A program made the position numbers and the translations under genes. From Bacteroidales bacterium UBA2030 (lineage in GTDB: Bacteria; Bacteroidota; Bacteroidia; Bacteroidales; TTA-H9), in assembly GCA_002332755.1 (NCBI GenBank), contig DDBO01000121.1, positions 1-42,493 on the forward strand: a stretch of DNA of 42,493 bases. The letters run 5' to 3'. The notes under the pieces are model-generated. The model saw only the letters and a program-made list of their open reading frames with translations. It made no database searches and had not been told where the DNA came from. Shown here piece after piece: positions 17,874 through 28,195 of this stretch; position 1 is the stretch's first letter; every line of letters starts with the position of its first letter.

Positions 17874-19055
17874 ATGGCCATGAAAGCATTCCTGAACGAC
17901 ATCCTCAGGGTTATGCAGCGGGAGTATGAGCGATTCGGGACCCGGGCCACCTATGCCTTTTTTGCCTTTCTGGGACCCCTCATAGCATTTACGCTGGTCA
18001 TCTGGCTATTTTCTTACAATGTCCCGCGAAAATTACCGGTAGCGCTGGTCGATCAGGATCACACTTCCCTGAGCCGCAAGCTGGCTTCGGCCGCTGATGC
18101 CACCCCCATAGCCGACATCGAAACATACCCCGACCCCGCAGCTGCCCAAAAAGCCCTCATGCAAGGCAAAGTAGATGCAATCTACCTGATTCCCGCCCAA
18201 ACCGAAAAAAAGGTACTAAGCGGGCAGCAAGCCCAAGTGGTGCTCTACCTTAACAACACTAACGTTCTGAAAGGTGGGCTTTTAACATCAGGAATCATGA
18301 AATCGTGCCTAACCCTTTCATCTGGGATCCAGGTACTCAGCCGTACCAAAAAAGGAGAGACCTGGGAGCAGGCTCTGGCAGCTACCATGCCTGTAATGCC
18401 CGATACCCATATACTTTTCAATCCCTTTATCAACTACTCGTATTTTCTGGCCTCCATGCTGATGCCCGTCATGCTCATCGTCTTTGTGCTGATGGGCACG
18501 GTATATGCCGTAGGTACCGAATTAAAACAGGGCACAGGTGTACACTGGCTGGAAACCGCCCGCGGTAACATCTGGACGGCGCTACTGGGCAAAATGCTGC
18601 CCTACACCTTCATCTTTCTGATCCAGGCCTGGATCATGGACTTGCTGCTGTTTCATTACCTGGAGGTACCTCTGCACGGGCATCTGCATGTTTTGCTGGT
18701 AACCCAGTTGCTGCTAATCCTCAGCTACCAGTTTCTGGCGGTTTTCCTGATAGCCATCACCAGCAATCTACGCCTGGCGCTTTCGCTTGCAGCAGCCTAC
18801 ACTATGATGGCCCTCACGTTTTCGGGTTTGACCTATCCATTGGCCGACATGCCCCCGTTGGCCCGCAGTTTTGCCAGCCTCTTTCCTTTTACTTATTACC
18901 TGCAAAACTTCATAGGCCAGGCTCTGCGCAATGAACCTTCGGTCAACGGGCTCATACCCATGCTCTGGCTGTGGGCTTTCATGGTGCTCGGCGTTCTCTT
19001 CGTTCCCCGCCTGCGCTATCTGCTGACCCATGAAAAATTCTGGGGAAAAATCTAA
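17874..19055 (+). CDS. ABC-2 type transporter permease (YhhJ/YbhR-like), first copy
   Basis: A 393-residue inner membrane protein. One N-terminal helix (about residues 24-43) is followed by an extracytoplasmic domain (KLPVALVDQDHTSLSRKLA..., about 50-180) and five to six C-terminal helices, the layout of the YhhJ/YbhS/YbhR ABC-2 family. The motif VDQDHTSLSR recurs in the next protein as VDLDHSATSR, so the two are paralogues. It overlaps or nearly abuts the next gene, and the operon has no nucleotide-binding subunit. The substrate is unknown; drugs or hydrophobic molecules are typical. Confidence 0.9.
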   Translation: MAMKAFLNDILRVMQREYERFGTRATYAFFAFLGPLIAFTLVIWLFSYNVPRKLPVALVDQDHTSLSRKLASAADATPIADIETYPDPAAAQKALMQGKVDAIYLIPAQTEKKVLSGQQAQVVLYLNNTNVLKGGLLTSGIMKSCLTLSSGIQVLSRTKKGETWEQALAATMPVMPDTHILFNPFINYSYFLASMLMPVMLIVFVLMGTVYAVGTELKQGTGVHWLETARGNIWTALLGKMLPYTFIFLIQAWIMDLLLFHYLEVPLHGHLHVLLVTQLLLILSYQFLAVFLIAITSNLRLALSLAAAYTMMALTFSGLTYPLADMPPLARSFASLFPFTYYLQNFIGQALRNEPSVNGLIPMLWLWAFMVLGVLFVPRLRYLLTHEKFWGKI

Positions 19056-19068
19056 AAAACTTACCACC

Positions 19069-20283
19069 ATGAAGAAAATCAGACGTTTCCTCACCCATAT
19101 TTCGGCTTACTGGTACGACGAACTCAAAATCATTTTTCACGATTGGGGCGCTATTCTGGTATTTTTCGTAGCCATCCTTGTTTATACCGTCATTTATTCC
19201 ATAGCTTATAAAAACGAGGTGTTGCGTGAAATTCCTGTAGCCCTGGTCGATCTGGACCACTCGGCTACCAGTAGGCATTTGGGGAGAATGATAGATGCTA
19301 CCGAACAGATTCATATCACCCTTAAGCCTACCAGCCTGGAGGAGGCCCGCGAACTTTTTTACCAGGGAAAAATCAATGGCATTGTGCTTATTCCCGATGG
19401 GTTTGAAAAGGAGCTTTTGGCCGGCCAGCAAACCATGCTACCAGTTTATTGCGATGCCAGTTACTTCCTGTATTACAAGCAGGTTTACACCAGTGTTATT
19501 TCTTCCCTTACTCATTTCAACGGGTTGGTCAAGGTGCAACGCGCTCTGATGAAAGGAATGTCGTATAACCAGGCATTAGCCAGCGCTGAGCCCATTGCCT
19601 TCCATTACAAATATCTATTCAACCCCGCCGGTGGATATGGCAGTTTCGTGATGCCCGGCATCATTCTCATTATTTTGCAGCAAACCTTGCTGATAGGTAT
19701 TGGATTGTTGGGAGGCACTACCCGCGAACGAAATTATTTCAATCACAACCTGCATGAAAAAATCATCCCTGGTGGAGCTTTTTCGGCTGTACTTGGGAAA
19801 TCGCTGGCCTATCTAACGGTATACACCTTCACTTCCATCTATGCCTTATATTGGGTCTATCACTGGTTTCAATTCCCGGATAAAGGGACATTCATCACCG
19901 TTGTCTTACTTCTGATACCCTATCTTTTAGCTGTGTCTTTTTTGGGACTGGCTATCAGTGTCTTATTCAAAGAAAGAGTGGATGCACTGATGTTTATGGT
20001 TTTTCTCTCGCCTGTCGTACTCTTTCTGAGTGGTTTATCCTGGCCATCGGTTTCCATCCCTCCGGCTCTTTACCAGCTAGGTAAAATTTTCCCCAGCACC
20101 TTTGCTGTGCCGGCTTATGTAAGGATAAGAAGCATGGGAGCCGGTGCTACGGATATTTCTTACGAACTGGCCATGCTGTGGCTTCAGGTACTGGTATATT
20201 TTACCCTTGCTGTTGTTTCATTCTCTCTTGCCCGTCATAGGTTCTCTAAAACGCTACTGAGCCGCCGGCTGATAAAAAGTTAA
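19069..20283 (+). CDS. ABC-2 type transporter permease (YhhJ/YbhR-like), second copy
   Basis: A 404-residue paralogue of the preceding permease with the same plan: N-terminal helix (IILVFFVAILVYTVIYSIAY-like, about residues 26-44), extracytoplasmic domain beginning EIPVALVDLDHSATSR, and C-terminal membrane helices. Two starts are possible. ATG 19030 overlaps the previous gene by 26 bases and adds 13 polar residues. ATG 19069 lies 13 bases after the previous stop and begins MKKIRRFLTH; I prefer it, without a decisive signal. The two permeases probably form a heterodimer that works with the HlyD and TolC proteins. It is the last gene of the operon. Confidence 0.88.
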   Translation: MKKIRRFLTHISAYWYDELKIIFHDWGAILVFFVAILVYTVIYSIAYKNEVLREIPVALVDLDHSATSRHLGRMIDATEQIHITLKPTSLEEARELFYQGKINGIVLIPDGFEKELLAGQQTMLPVYCDASYFLYYKQVYTSVISSLTHFNGLVKVQRALMKGMSYNQALASAEPIAFHYKYLFNPAGGYGSFVMPGIILIILQQTLLIGIGLLGGTTRERNYFNHNLHEKIIPGGAFSAVLGKSLAYLTVYTFTSIYALYWVYHWFQFPDKGTFITVVLLLIPYLLAVSFLGLAISVLFKERVDALMFMVFLSPVVLFLSGLSWPSVSIPPALYQLGKIFPSTFAVPAYVRIRSMGAGATDISYELAMLWLQVLVYFTLAVVSFSLARHRFSKTLLSRRLIKS

Positions 20284-20311
20284 CTCTAAATACCTTTTCG
20301 GCAGAATCCTT

Positions 20312-20319
20312 TACCTTTG
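20312..20319 (+). promoter_or_regulatory. -7 promoter box of cysS
   Basis: TACCTTTG (followed by CAGG) matches TAnnTTTG, 22 bases before the cysS ATG at 20342. This suggests cysS has its own transcript and is not the tail of the export operon. No clear -33 element. Confidence 0.5.
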
Positions 20320-20341
20320 CAGGCCCTTAAGTCCTGGCAAT

Positions 20342-21817
20342 ATGAACGAAATTTCTCAAAAAATCTTTCTCTACAACACGCTCACGCGTCGCAAAGAAGA
20401 GTTTATTCCCAATCATCCTCCCCATGTAGGTATGTACGTTTGTGGCCCTACGGTTTACGGGGATGCTCACCTGGGTCACGCCCGCCCGGCAGTAACTTTC
20501 GATGTTATTTATCGTTACTTAAAATATTGCGGGTATAAAGTGCGCTATGTCAGAAATATAACTGATGTAGGACACCTGGAAAACGATGCAGACGAAGGTG
20601 AAGACAAAATACAGCGCAAGGCCAGGCTCGAACAGCTGGAACCCATGGAAATTGTGCAACGCTACACCAACAGCTATCACCGCAATATGGACCAGCTGAA
20701 TGTGCTTCGCCCCGATATTGAACCCAGAGCCACAGGACATATTATTGAACAACTGGAGCTGGTGAAAAAAATACTGAAGAATGGTTTTGCTTACGAAAGC
20801 GAGGGCTCGGTGTATTTTGATGTAGAGAATTATAACCGCAAATATCCTTATGGAATCTTGTCAGGGCGCAGATTAGATGAATTACAGGCCTTTAGCCGCG
20901 AACTTGAAGGCATCAGCGAAAAACGCAGCCCCTACGATTTTGCTTTATGGAAAAAAGCCCAACCCACGCATATCATGCGCTGGCCCTCACCCTGGAGCGA
21001 CGGGTTTCCCGGCTGGCACCTCGAGTGCAGTGCCATGGGCGCCCGCTACTTGGGTGAAACCTTCGATATACATGGCGGTGGCATGGACCTGATTTTCCCG
21101 CATCACGAGGCAGAAATTGCACAAAGCGTGGCCGCCAATGGAAAACAACCTGTACGTTATTGGCTCCACAACAACATGGTAACCATCAACGGTCAGAAAA
21201 TGGGAAAATCGCTGGGCAATTTTATAACTCTGGACGAAATATTCAGCGGAAACCATCCCAAGCTGGAAAAAGCCTACAGTCCGATGAATATCCGCTTTTT
21301 CATTCTGCAGGCCCATTACCGCTCTACCCTCGATTTTTCGAATGAGGCGCTGCAAGCAGCCGAAAAGGGGTATAAACGCCTGATGGAAGCATGGAATACC
21401 CTTCAAACCCTGACTCCCACTGATGAATCCACTTACGATGCCAACCATTTGCGCAATGCCTGCTTCGAAGCCATGAACGACGACTTCAACACTCCGGTAG
21501 TCATCGCCCATCTTTTCGAAGCCGTTAAAACCATCAACAATGCCAAGGCCGGGACAGAAAAGCTCGATGCCACCCAGTTGCAGATACTCAAAGACACCTT
21601 CAGCACCTTTCTATTCAATATCCTCGGCCTCGTTGACGAAAAAGCCGGAGACAACAGCCGCCTGACCGAAGAGCTCATCCGTCTTTTAATCGATATCCGT
21701 TTGGAAGCCCGTGCACGTAAAGACTGGGCTACCAGCGACCGCATCCGCGACCAGCTCAAAGAATTGGGAATACAGCTTAAAGACGGGAAAGACGGCACCG
21801 AGTGGAGTTATTTGTAA
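20342..21817 (+). CDS. cysS: Cysteinyl-tRNA synthetase
   Basis: A 491-residue class I aminoacyl-tRNA synthetase that charges tRNA-Cys with cysteine in the cytoplasm. The HIGH-type motif is HLGH (residues 43-46), next to zinc-ligand Cys34 (YVCGPTVYG). Other zinc ligands are in HLECSAM and in FPHHEAEIAQS. The KMSKS loop is KMGKS (286-290). The C-terminal DALR-type helical domain (about 350-460) and end segment follow. Length is normal for the family. Its 3' end faces the RND operon convergently, with 140 bases between. Confidence 0.98.
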   Translation: MNEISQKIFLYNTLTRRKEEFIPNHPPHVGMYVCGPTVYGDAHLGHARPAVTFDVIYRYLKYCGYKVRYVRNITDVGHLENDADEGEDKIQRKARLEQLEPMEIVQRYTNSYHRNMDQLNVLRPDIEPRATGHIIEQLELVKKILKNGFAYESEGSVYFDVENYNRKYPYGILSGRRLDELQAFSRELEGISEKRSPYDFALWKKAQPTHIMRWPSPWSDGFPGWHLECSAMGARYLGETFDIHGGGMDLIFPHHEAEIAQSVAANGKQPVRYWLHNNMVTINGQKMGKSLGNFITLDEIFSGNHPKLEKAYSPMNIRFFILQAHYRSTLDFSNEALQAAEKGYKRLMEAWNTLQTLTPTDESTYDANHLRNACFEAMNDDFNTPVVIAHLFEAVKTINNAKAGTEKLDATQLQILKDTFSTFLFNILGLVDEKAGDNSRLTEELIRLLIDIRLEARARKDWATSDRIRDQLKELGIQLKDGKDGTEWSYL

Positions 21818-21957
21818 GGCAGAGAGAATAAGTCTCTAAGGTTGAACTGCTTTACTCGCTCATTGCAGTACGGAGCTGCAGGTGAAGATAATTTACTTTT
21901 CAGCAAAAACTCCTCCCTCCGGCTCTTCTCCTTTAATGCCGATGTATAACAAACAGA

Positions 21958-24900
21958 TTATGGATTAATTACCATAAGAGAGGATTGCTTGCGACTATAA
22001 ATAAAATAGAACAAGGCAGGGATTAAATAAATACTGACCAATGTCCCTGCACCCAGACCAATTACAATAGCCAACGAGACCGGATTTTGTAAAGCAGTGG
22101 AGACATTATTGCCCCACATTTGAGGGACAACAGCCAAAATAGTGGTTAAGCTGGTGATAATAATAGAATTTAACCTCGCCCTGCCACCTGTAATTACTGC
22201 TCTGATTAAATGTCGGCCGCTACGGGCTTCCTGAATTATCTTATCAATTTTCAAAATACTGTCATTGATAACCAGACCTGATATTACAATTAATCCAATA
22301 AACGACATCAGATTAAGGCCTGTACTAGTAACCCATAATGCCAACATGACAAAAGAATAATCAATAGGTAATTCAATTAAGACAATCAGGGGAATTATCA
22401 ATGACTCAAACTGGGCGGCTAAGATTAAATAAAGAAGTAAAATAGAAATAATCAGAATATAAATCATTTTAATTAACTGAGCCCGATTTTCCTGGTTATA
22501 ATCATCAAGAACCAGTTTTCCCTGATATCTTCCCTTGTTAAGGTTAGCTACGATTGAATTCAGTTTGTTATTTAATCTGGGGGAGGTTTGAACAGAAAAC
22601 AGAACAAATGTCCCTGAAGCATCGGTAAAATATTCTTCAATGCGGGAAGTCATACTTGTTTTTACGAGATTTCCCAGCTCAATACTTGAACCCGTTGAAT
22701 TATGTATAGGGGCTTCCAACAAATGATTTATAGAGATGCTCGAGGCATTAACAGCATAAACCGGAATCCTGCTCCCCCTTATCGGAAGTTGCATCAGCGG
22801 AGCCGGAGCCATATAATTATTTACCTGTTGATAAAAATCTTCTGGCGTAATTCCAGCAACTGCAATTTTCTCCATTTCAGGTTTAAGTAAAATCATTGAT
22901 GCCCTGACAGGTAGTTCATTTATTTCAATCTCATTGTTTTTTAAATCATTTTCCAAACTATCAATTTTTGATACATCAAAGTGATTTTCATTGTCCAGCA
23001 ATAATTTAATATATACCTTTTCCTCATCTGCATTGAATACCTTAGTAATCGGACTCAAGGGTTGCCTGAATGAGAAAGAAGCTTCGGGATATTTCGATCT
23101 TAGATAATTTGACAGAAATTGAGTAACAGTGTCAAGTTGGGTTGGGCCATGAGTGGCAAAAAATATACACGATTCATTCTCTTTAAAGTCATAATTCTCG
23201 CCATAGAGAAAGTCCTGTCTGCCTGCAAAAATCTCGTGATGGACGACGTGATTATTTATCAATGAAGACAACTGCACCATTCGTTTAAAATTTGCTTCCG
23301 GTGTCAAAGGCTCATTCCAATGAATACATATCTCACGCTCAGTATAAGGTAATGATGGATAGAGTCTTTTTTCGCTAAAAAATATTCCAATGGGACCCAA
23401 TATTAAGACTATGCCAATAGTTATTACGGGTACTTTTCGGGATTTTAAAAAACTACGTTCGATGGATTTATGGAGCTTTCCCCATACAGTATTTTTTTTA
23501 CTTCCTTGTATGAATCTCAGACTCTGTTCATTGATAAAAACCTTAAAAAGTACAGGTAGTAAAAATAAAGCCGTAATGATAGCTGCTGCCTGACTTGAAA
23601 CGATAGTAAAAGCCTGATCAAAAAATAGCATTCCTGCATATCCGCTGATAAATATCAGAGGAATAAAAATAGCAGCTGTAGTAAAAGCCGAGCTCAGTAC
23701 TGGAGCAATAACTTCTTGTGTTCCTATTGCGATGGCATCCCGGAGTGGCAAGCCTGTTTTGTAACGCTGCAAAATATTGTCCGAAACAATGATTCCAAAA
23801 TCAATAGCTAATCCAATAGAGACGATAAGTCCTGCTATACTGATAATATTTAAAGAAATGCGCATCAGATATAGCAACAAGAAAGTAAGGATTACAGAAA
23901 CAGAAACTGAGATCAATATGACAGAAGCGAGTCTTAACTGCCTGTAGCCCAAGAGGATAATTAAAACCACAAATAAAACTCCCAGTAGCAAACTTCTGAA
24001 TAAGCTGGTTAACAGTTGATTTACCAAAGTATCCTGAGCCCTTACTAACGTAATTTCCACAGCCGGGTTCGTCATTCTCTGTGCATTAATGATATAATCT
24101 ACCGAACGCCTGAAATCGCGGAGGCTGGCACCTTCTTTTTTATACAACGCCACCAGTATAGTCTGCCGGCCATCTGCCAAACAAAATCCTTTGGGCTCAG
24201 AAATTACCTGAACATCTGCAACATTATGTAAATAGTGCCAGCTTCCGCCAAACTCTACAAGAGTATTTTTAATAGTCTCTATATCGTTGGCAGGATTGCC
24301 GACTGAATAATTTACATACACATTATTATCCCTCAGCTTAATTGACTGTAATTCTTTATTTTGAAGTGTAAGGCTGCGGGCCAGGTGTTCAGGAGTGAGT
24401 CCGGCTTGAAGATAACCGGGTTTGGGAACAACAATGATTTTCGGGGTTTCCAACCCGGAAGCATCGGCGAAGGCTATTTTATCTGATTGTTCTAATGCGG
24501 GAATAAGAGAATTGTTAACCCATTGCGTGAGTTCAAAAAAAGGCTGGCTGGGTGAAAACTTCCCTATGGGCGATCTTCTAAGTGAAACCGTCAGAAAACA
24601 TACCGGAATGTCAGAAAATCCCCGGCGGACAATGGCCGGATAACTCACATCTGAAGGCAATAGCCTTATGGCTGACTCAATTCTTTCAGCCGCTTCATAA
24701 AAGCTGGTATTCATATCTGTACCAGGCACAAAGCGTATATTCACCACCGAATATCCATCCTCTGAACGTGCAACAATCTTATCTAAACCCGGCAAACTAA
24801 CCAATTTGGATACTAATACGGGAGCAACCTGACGGCTTACATCCTCAGCTGACATCTTTCCACAATCAGTCTTTATGAGCAATTCGGGCAGATCAATGGC

Positions 24901-25008
24901 AGGTAACAGAGATGTCGGAAGTTTTATCAAAGCCACCACACTCACTACTATAACAGCAGCAAAAATGACAAAAACTGAAACAGGATGGCGAATAAGGTAT
25001 TTAATCAT
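21958..25008 (-). CDS. RND-family efflux permease, second of the pair
   Basis: A 1016-residue RND permease with the full AcrB-type plan: helix 1 near residues 10-30, periplasmic domain (about 35-330), helices 2-7, second periplasmic domain (about 560-850), and helices 8-12. Helix 4 reads SIGLAIDFGIIVSDN. Compared without gaps to AcrB, the first relay aspartate is kept and the second is Phe. Helix 10 reads GLVINDSILKIDKI, a variant I associate with Bacteroidota RND pumps; it lacks the AcrB-type lysine at that position. It lies 6 bases after the other RND gene, so the two are tightly coupled. Substrate unknown. It is the last gene of the transcript. Confidence 0.92.
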   Translation of the reverse strand: MIKYLIRHPVSVFVIFAAVIVVSVVALIKLPTSLLPAIDLPELLIKTDCGKMSAEDVSRQVAPVLVSKLVSLPGLDKIVARSEDGYSVVNIRFVPGTDMNTSFYEAAERIESAIRLLPSDVSYPAIVRRGFSDIPVCFLTVSLRRSPIGKFSPSQPFFELTQWVNNSLIPALEQSDKIAFADASGLETPKIIVVPKPGYLQAGLTPEHLARSLTLQNKELQSIKLRDNNVYVNYSVGNPANDIETIKNTLVEFGGSWHYLHNVADVQVISEPKGFCLADGRQTILVALYKKEGASLRDFRRSVDYIINAQRMTNPAVEITLVRAQDTLVNQLLTSLFRSLLLGVLFVVLIILLGYRQLRLASVILISVSVSVILTFLLLYLMRISLNIISIAGLIVSIGLAIDFGIIVSDNILQRYKTGLPLRDAIAIGTQEVIAPVLSSAFTTAAIFIPLIFISGYAGMLFFDQAFTIVSSQAAAIITALFLLPVLFKVFINEQSLRFIQGSKKNTVWGKLHKSIERSFLKSRKVPVITIGIVLILGPIGIFFSEKRLYPSLPYTEREICIHWNEPLTPEANFKRMVQLSSLINNHVVHHEIFAGRQDFLYGENYDFKENESCIFFATHGPTQLDTVTQFLSNYLRSKYPEASFSFRQPLSPITKVFNADEEKVYIKLLLDNENHFDVSKIDSLENDLKNNEIEINELPVRASMILLKPEMEKIAVAGITPEDFYQQVNNYMAPAPLMQLPIRGSRIPVYAVNASSISINHLLEAPIHNSTGSSIELGNLVKTSMTSRIEEYFTDASGTFVLFSVQTSPRLNNKLNSIVANLNKGRYQGKLVLDDYNQENRAQLIKMIYILIISILLLYLILAAQFESLIIPLIVLIELPIDYSFVMLALWVTSTGLNLMSFIGLIVISGLVINDSILKIDKIIQEARSGRHLIRAVITGGRARLNSIIITSLTTILAVVPQMWGNNVSTALQNPVSLAIVIGLGAGTLVSIYLIPALFYFIYSRKQSSLMVINP

Positions 25009-25014
25009 ATATAT

Positions 25015-28000
25015 TCAATTTTCGGGTTTCTGGTTAGCACCAGGAGAGACAAATCCTGCCCAGATATTAAAAGTAATCCAGAAAAGCACATACGAAAACA
25101 ACAGACCTCCAACTGTTCCCAAGGCAAAATTCCCTAATATCGAGTCTTTGGGAGATAAAATAATTATGGGAAAAAGACCCAATGCAACTGATATGGTCGA
25201 AATAGTAATATGTCGTATTTTATCACTAAAAGCCAAAGTCAGGGCATCAAAAGGAGAATTGTTGATCAATAAGCATTTGTATGTATATTGAAAAAACAAC
25301 AATTGATTGACTACTAAGCCCTGTATTAATATTATTGCTGCCAGCGTACCTACATTGAAAGCAATACCGTTTATTGCATGAATCAATAATACACCCAGGG
25401 TGGCAAGTGGCATAAACATCAAAGAAGGAAAGCCATCCCTGAAAGAATTAAGAAAGCCAGTAGCTATCAGATAAATAAATATATACATTAAAAACAGGAT
25501 TACCAAAACATGCCCGAAAGAATATTCTTCACCACGCTTCATCAGGAAAGAATAATCCGGCAAGCTGGCCCTGAATCCAACGGGAAGCGTTTGATTAATC
25601 TCTTTAACCACCTCTTTGTGTATGCGAAAGCCCATTTCAGGGGCAATCTGAATATCAAAAACGATAAATAGCTGGTATTCCTGATTAAACCGATACACGG
25701 GCGGTTGCCGCATTATTTCTTGATTTAAAAACACCTGAGGCACATAATTTACTCCACTTGTTAATTCAAATACCGAGTTTTTTAAGTCCCACAACGTCGC
25801 TTGAGGCGAAGATGTATCCTTCAGGCAAACGAGAAAATTATTTACCGGAAAATACAACTGACCCTTATATTCAGCCCAAGAAAAAAAGTTAGTATAATTT
25901 GTTCCTGCCACCGACGATAACCAGGGGTCGGCTACCCAAAGGGGATTCCTTACTCCCACTTGATTATCGGAACCAGACATTCCTGAATATATTACTATGT
26001 CTTTTACTCTTGGCTTCTGGGATAAAAGCCTGTATGCCCTCTCTGAAAAGTACTTTAAATCTTTGTATGAATAACCACTCAGTACAATTTGATATGTACC
26101 AACAGCTTTCCCAAATTTATTGACCATCCCCTCTTTCCCTAAAGAAAGCCAACATTCTAAACCTTTTTTGTTTAACGAATATTGTAATAACAAATCATAT
26201 ATTTGTGGCAAGAGGGTTTTCCCCCTTTCAGATGCCGCCTGAATAGCGATATATCCGGTAGTTGATGACTGTAGTTCACTCTCAAAATTTATATCAGTCA
26301 AAAAATTTTGAAGTAACTTTTCAATATTTGTGAGCTCGTGTTTGAAGGGTTCCATTCCATAATCTTCAGCCGATTCAAAAGATAAAAACAATTCTTTAGG
26401 CTTTTCCTCTGAATTTCTTGCCCCCTTACGAATACAGTTTTTGTAATAATACCACGGAATACCCCCTAAATAATTTTCAAGCACAGGCCTTATCTTTTCT
26501 CTAAAACGATAGTTATCAAATACTCTATTGTATAAATTTGCTGCCCATCCTGCTGACTTATTCACTTGTTGAGGAAGAAGGTATACCGGTATGCCTGTTA
26601 ACAAAATCAATACAAGGATGATAATAAATTTATATTTATTTAGAAAAAAGACATATTTGCTAACCGGAAAAAAAGGCTCATGAGTAAAATTTCCTTTATA
26701 GTGAAATGATTTATTACCAGTCATAAGAAAATAAAGAGAAGGCATAAAAAAGATGGATACGATGAGGGCTGCCAGTATCATCACAACCATTACTCCTGCC
26801 ATTGAAACAAACACAAATGCATATTTCCCTTCCATAAAATACAGACCAGCCGCTGCTGTAACTGTAGTAAAGGCTGCAGCTATCAAAGGAGGACTTCCTT
26901 TAAAAAAATGGTTTGGGTCTAGATAGGAGGATTTCATGACAAAGGCATCGGAGATGAGGGCTAAACTAATGGTAATACCTGCCAACGATAAAAGGTTGAG
27001 GTGCATACGCAGCAGATAAAATATTGCCATGGAGAACAATAAAGTAACCGGTAGGGAATAAAAGACCACCAGCGACAGTGTGCGATCGCGCATAAAAATT
27101 AAAAGAAATAGCACCAAAAAGGCAAGAGATGCTAACCACTGTATCACCAGATTTCTGACATCATAGCGTAAACGAGAAATGGGATCATTCACCCGTTTAA
27201 GATGCAATCCTTCCGGGAGTCGTTCACATAGTTTGTTTTCTACTTTGTCCAGATATATCCCGGTTACCAGAGTATTAAGTTTTTTCTGTCCATACACGCT
27301 TATTCTGGTTGCAGGCAATCCGTTGTAATGATATACACCCTCTTTCTCATCATAATATTTTCGTAGTGTAAACAAATCCGATACTCTTACAATCTTTCCA
27401 TCCTTCGCTTTAACCACCCAATCTTCAGGAATAGTGACACCGGCGCCCAGGCCAGGTACCTCAAGTTTCACAAACTGTAAATGTTTGTCATCTTCATGAG
27501 ATTGAAGATAATCCATACTTGTGTAACGTCCGGGAAACAAAAGGGGTAAAAGCGCCGCGTCAGGAGTTAAACCCATTGCATTTACCTGCTTTCCATCAAA
27601 CCTAAACTCAACATATTCTTTAAAAGGGTGGCTCATTTCCACTCGCTCAACACCGGGTACCTGTCTTAGGTCAGGCAAAATAATATTATCACTTATCCTT
27701 GACATTATAGCAGGAGGTACTTTTCCAAATAAAACAAATTCAGCCAAAACGGATTTCTGAGTTTCGCTCTCACCCGCCGTAAAAACCTCAGGAAACAATA
27801 CCCCTTCCGGCAACATTTCTTTTAACGGCCTTAACCTGGTTCGAAGATCCAGTAATACTTTTTGCACATTTTTCTTGTTTTTAACTTTGAGTTTTACAGT
27901 AGCATGACCCCAATCAGATACTGAACTAATTTCAGATATGCCATCAACCATACTTGCCACTCCTTCAATTCTGGAGGTCAACTGTGAGGCCATAGTTTCC

Positions 28001-28176
28001 GGGTCTTTCCCTGGCCATACAACTTGTATAAATATACTTTTTGTATATTCGGCATCCTCAGGCACTATGTTTAATAAAGGTAGAATAGCCAGACCGGTAA
28101 GCGCAATTGCAACAAAAACAAGCACTTTCGAAAAATGCCCGAGTTCCCGCCTATAATATATTCCAGGAATAGACAT
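25015..28176 (-). CDS. RND-family efflux permease, first of the pair, divergent
   Basis: A 1053-residue RND protein, clearly of the family by its two membrane blocks and two large periplasmic domains, but divergent. Helix 4 reads ISLALISDAFVMKS, keeping one aspartate where AcrB has two. Helix 10 (LIQGLVVNQLLFFQY) has no charged residue, so its proton relay may be weakened. The Cys-containing periplasmic insert (GGIPWYYYKNCIRKGARN, about residue 590) is unusual. It is paired with the 1016-residue RND, suggesting a heteromeric pump as in MdtBC, where the two subunits differ in role. The frame extends to TTG 28182, but ATG at 28176 is the natural start. It is 19 bases after the adaptor gene. Confidence 0.88.
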   Translation of the reverse strand: MSIPGIYYRRELGHFSKVLVFVAIALTGLAILPLLNIVPEDAEYTKSIFIQVVWPGKDPETMASQLTSRIEGVASMVDGISEISSVSDWGHATVKLKVKNKKNVQKVLLDLRTRLRPLKEMLPEGVLFPEVFTAGESETQKSVLAEFVLFGKVPPAIMSRISDNIILPDLRQVPGVERVEMSHPFKEYVEFRFDGKQVNAMGLTPDAALLPLLFPGRYTSMDYLQSHEDDKHLQFVKLEVPGLGAGVTIPEDWVVKAKDGKIVRVSDLFTLRKYYDEKEGVYHYNGLPATRISVYGQKKLNTLVTGIYLDKVENKLCERLPEGLHLKRVNDPISRLRYDVRNLVIQWLASLAFLVLFLLIFMRDRTLSLVVFYSLPVTLLFSMAIFYLLRMHLNLLSLAGITISLALISDAFVMKSSYLDPNHFFKGSPPLIAAAFTTVTAAAGLYFMEGKYAFVFVSMAGVMVVMILAALIVSIFFMPSLYFLMTGNKSFHYKGNFTHEPFFPVSKYVFFLNKYKFIIILVLILLTGIPVYLLPQQVNKSAGWAANLYNRVFDNYRFREKIRPVLENYLGGIPWYYYKNCIRKGARNSEEKPKELFLSFESAEDYGMEPFKHELTNIEKLLQNFLTDINFESELQSSTTGYIAIQAASERGKTLLPQIYDLLLQYSLNKKGLECWLSLGKEGMVNKFGKAVGTYQIVLSGYSYKDLKYFSERAYRLLSQKPRVKDIVIYSGMSGSDNQVGVRNPLWVADPWLSSVAGTNYTNFFSWAEYKGQLYFPVNNFLVCLKDTSSPQATLWDLKNSVFELTSGVNYVPQVFLNQEIMRQPPVYRFNQEYQLFIVFDIQIAPEMGFRIHKEVVKEINQTLPVGFRASLPDYSFLMKRGEEYSFGHVLVILFLMYIFIYLIATGFLNSFRDGFPSLMFMPLATLGVLLIHAINGIAFNVGTLAAIILIQGLVVNQLLFFQYTYKCLLINNSPFDALTLAFSDKIRHITISTISVALGLFPIIILSPKDSILGNFALGTVGGLLFSYVLFWITFNIWAGFVSPGANQKPEN

Positions 28177-28195
28177 AAACAATAAAAATCAGGAG

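Noticed and set aside
21818..21957. Terminator between convergent cysS and the RND operon
   Set aside because: Only weak short repeats (such as AGAGA/TCTCT) are present, without a U-run.
21958..28176. Idea that the two RND subunits each keep a different one of the two helix-4 aspartates
   Set aside because: A gap-free alignment from the preceding LN(L/I) segment puts the kept Asp at the same position in both subunits, so there is no complementary split.
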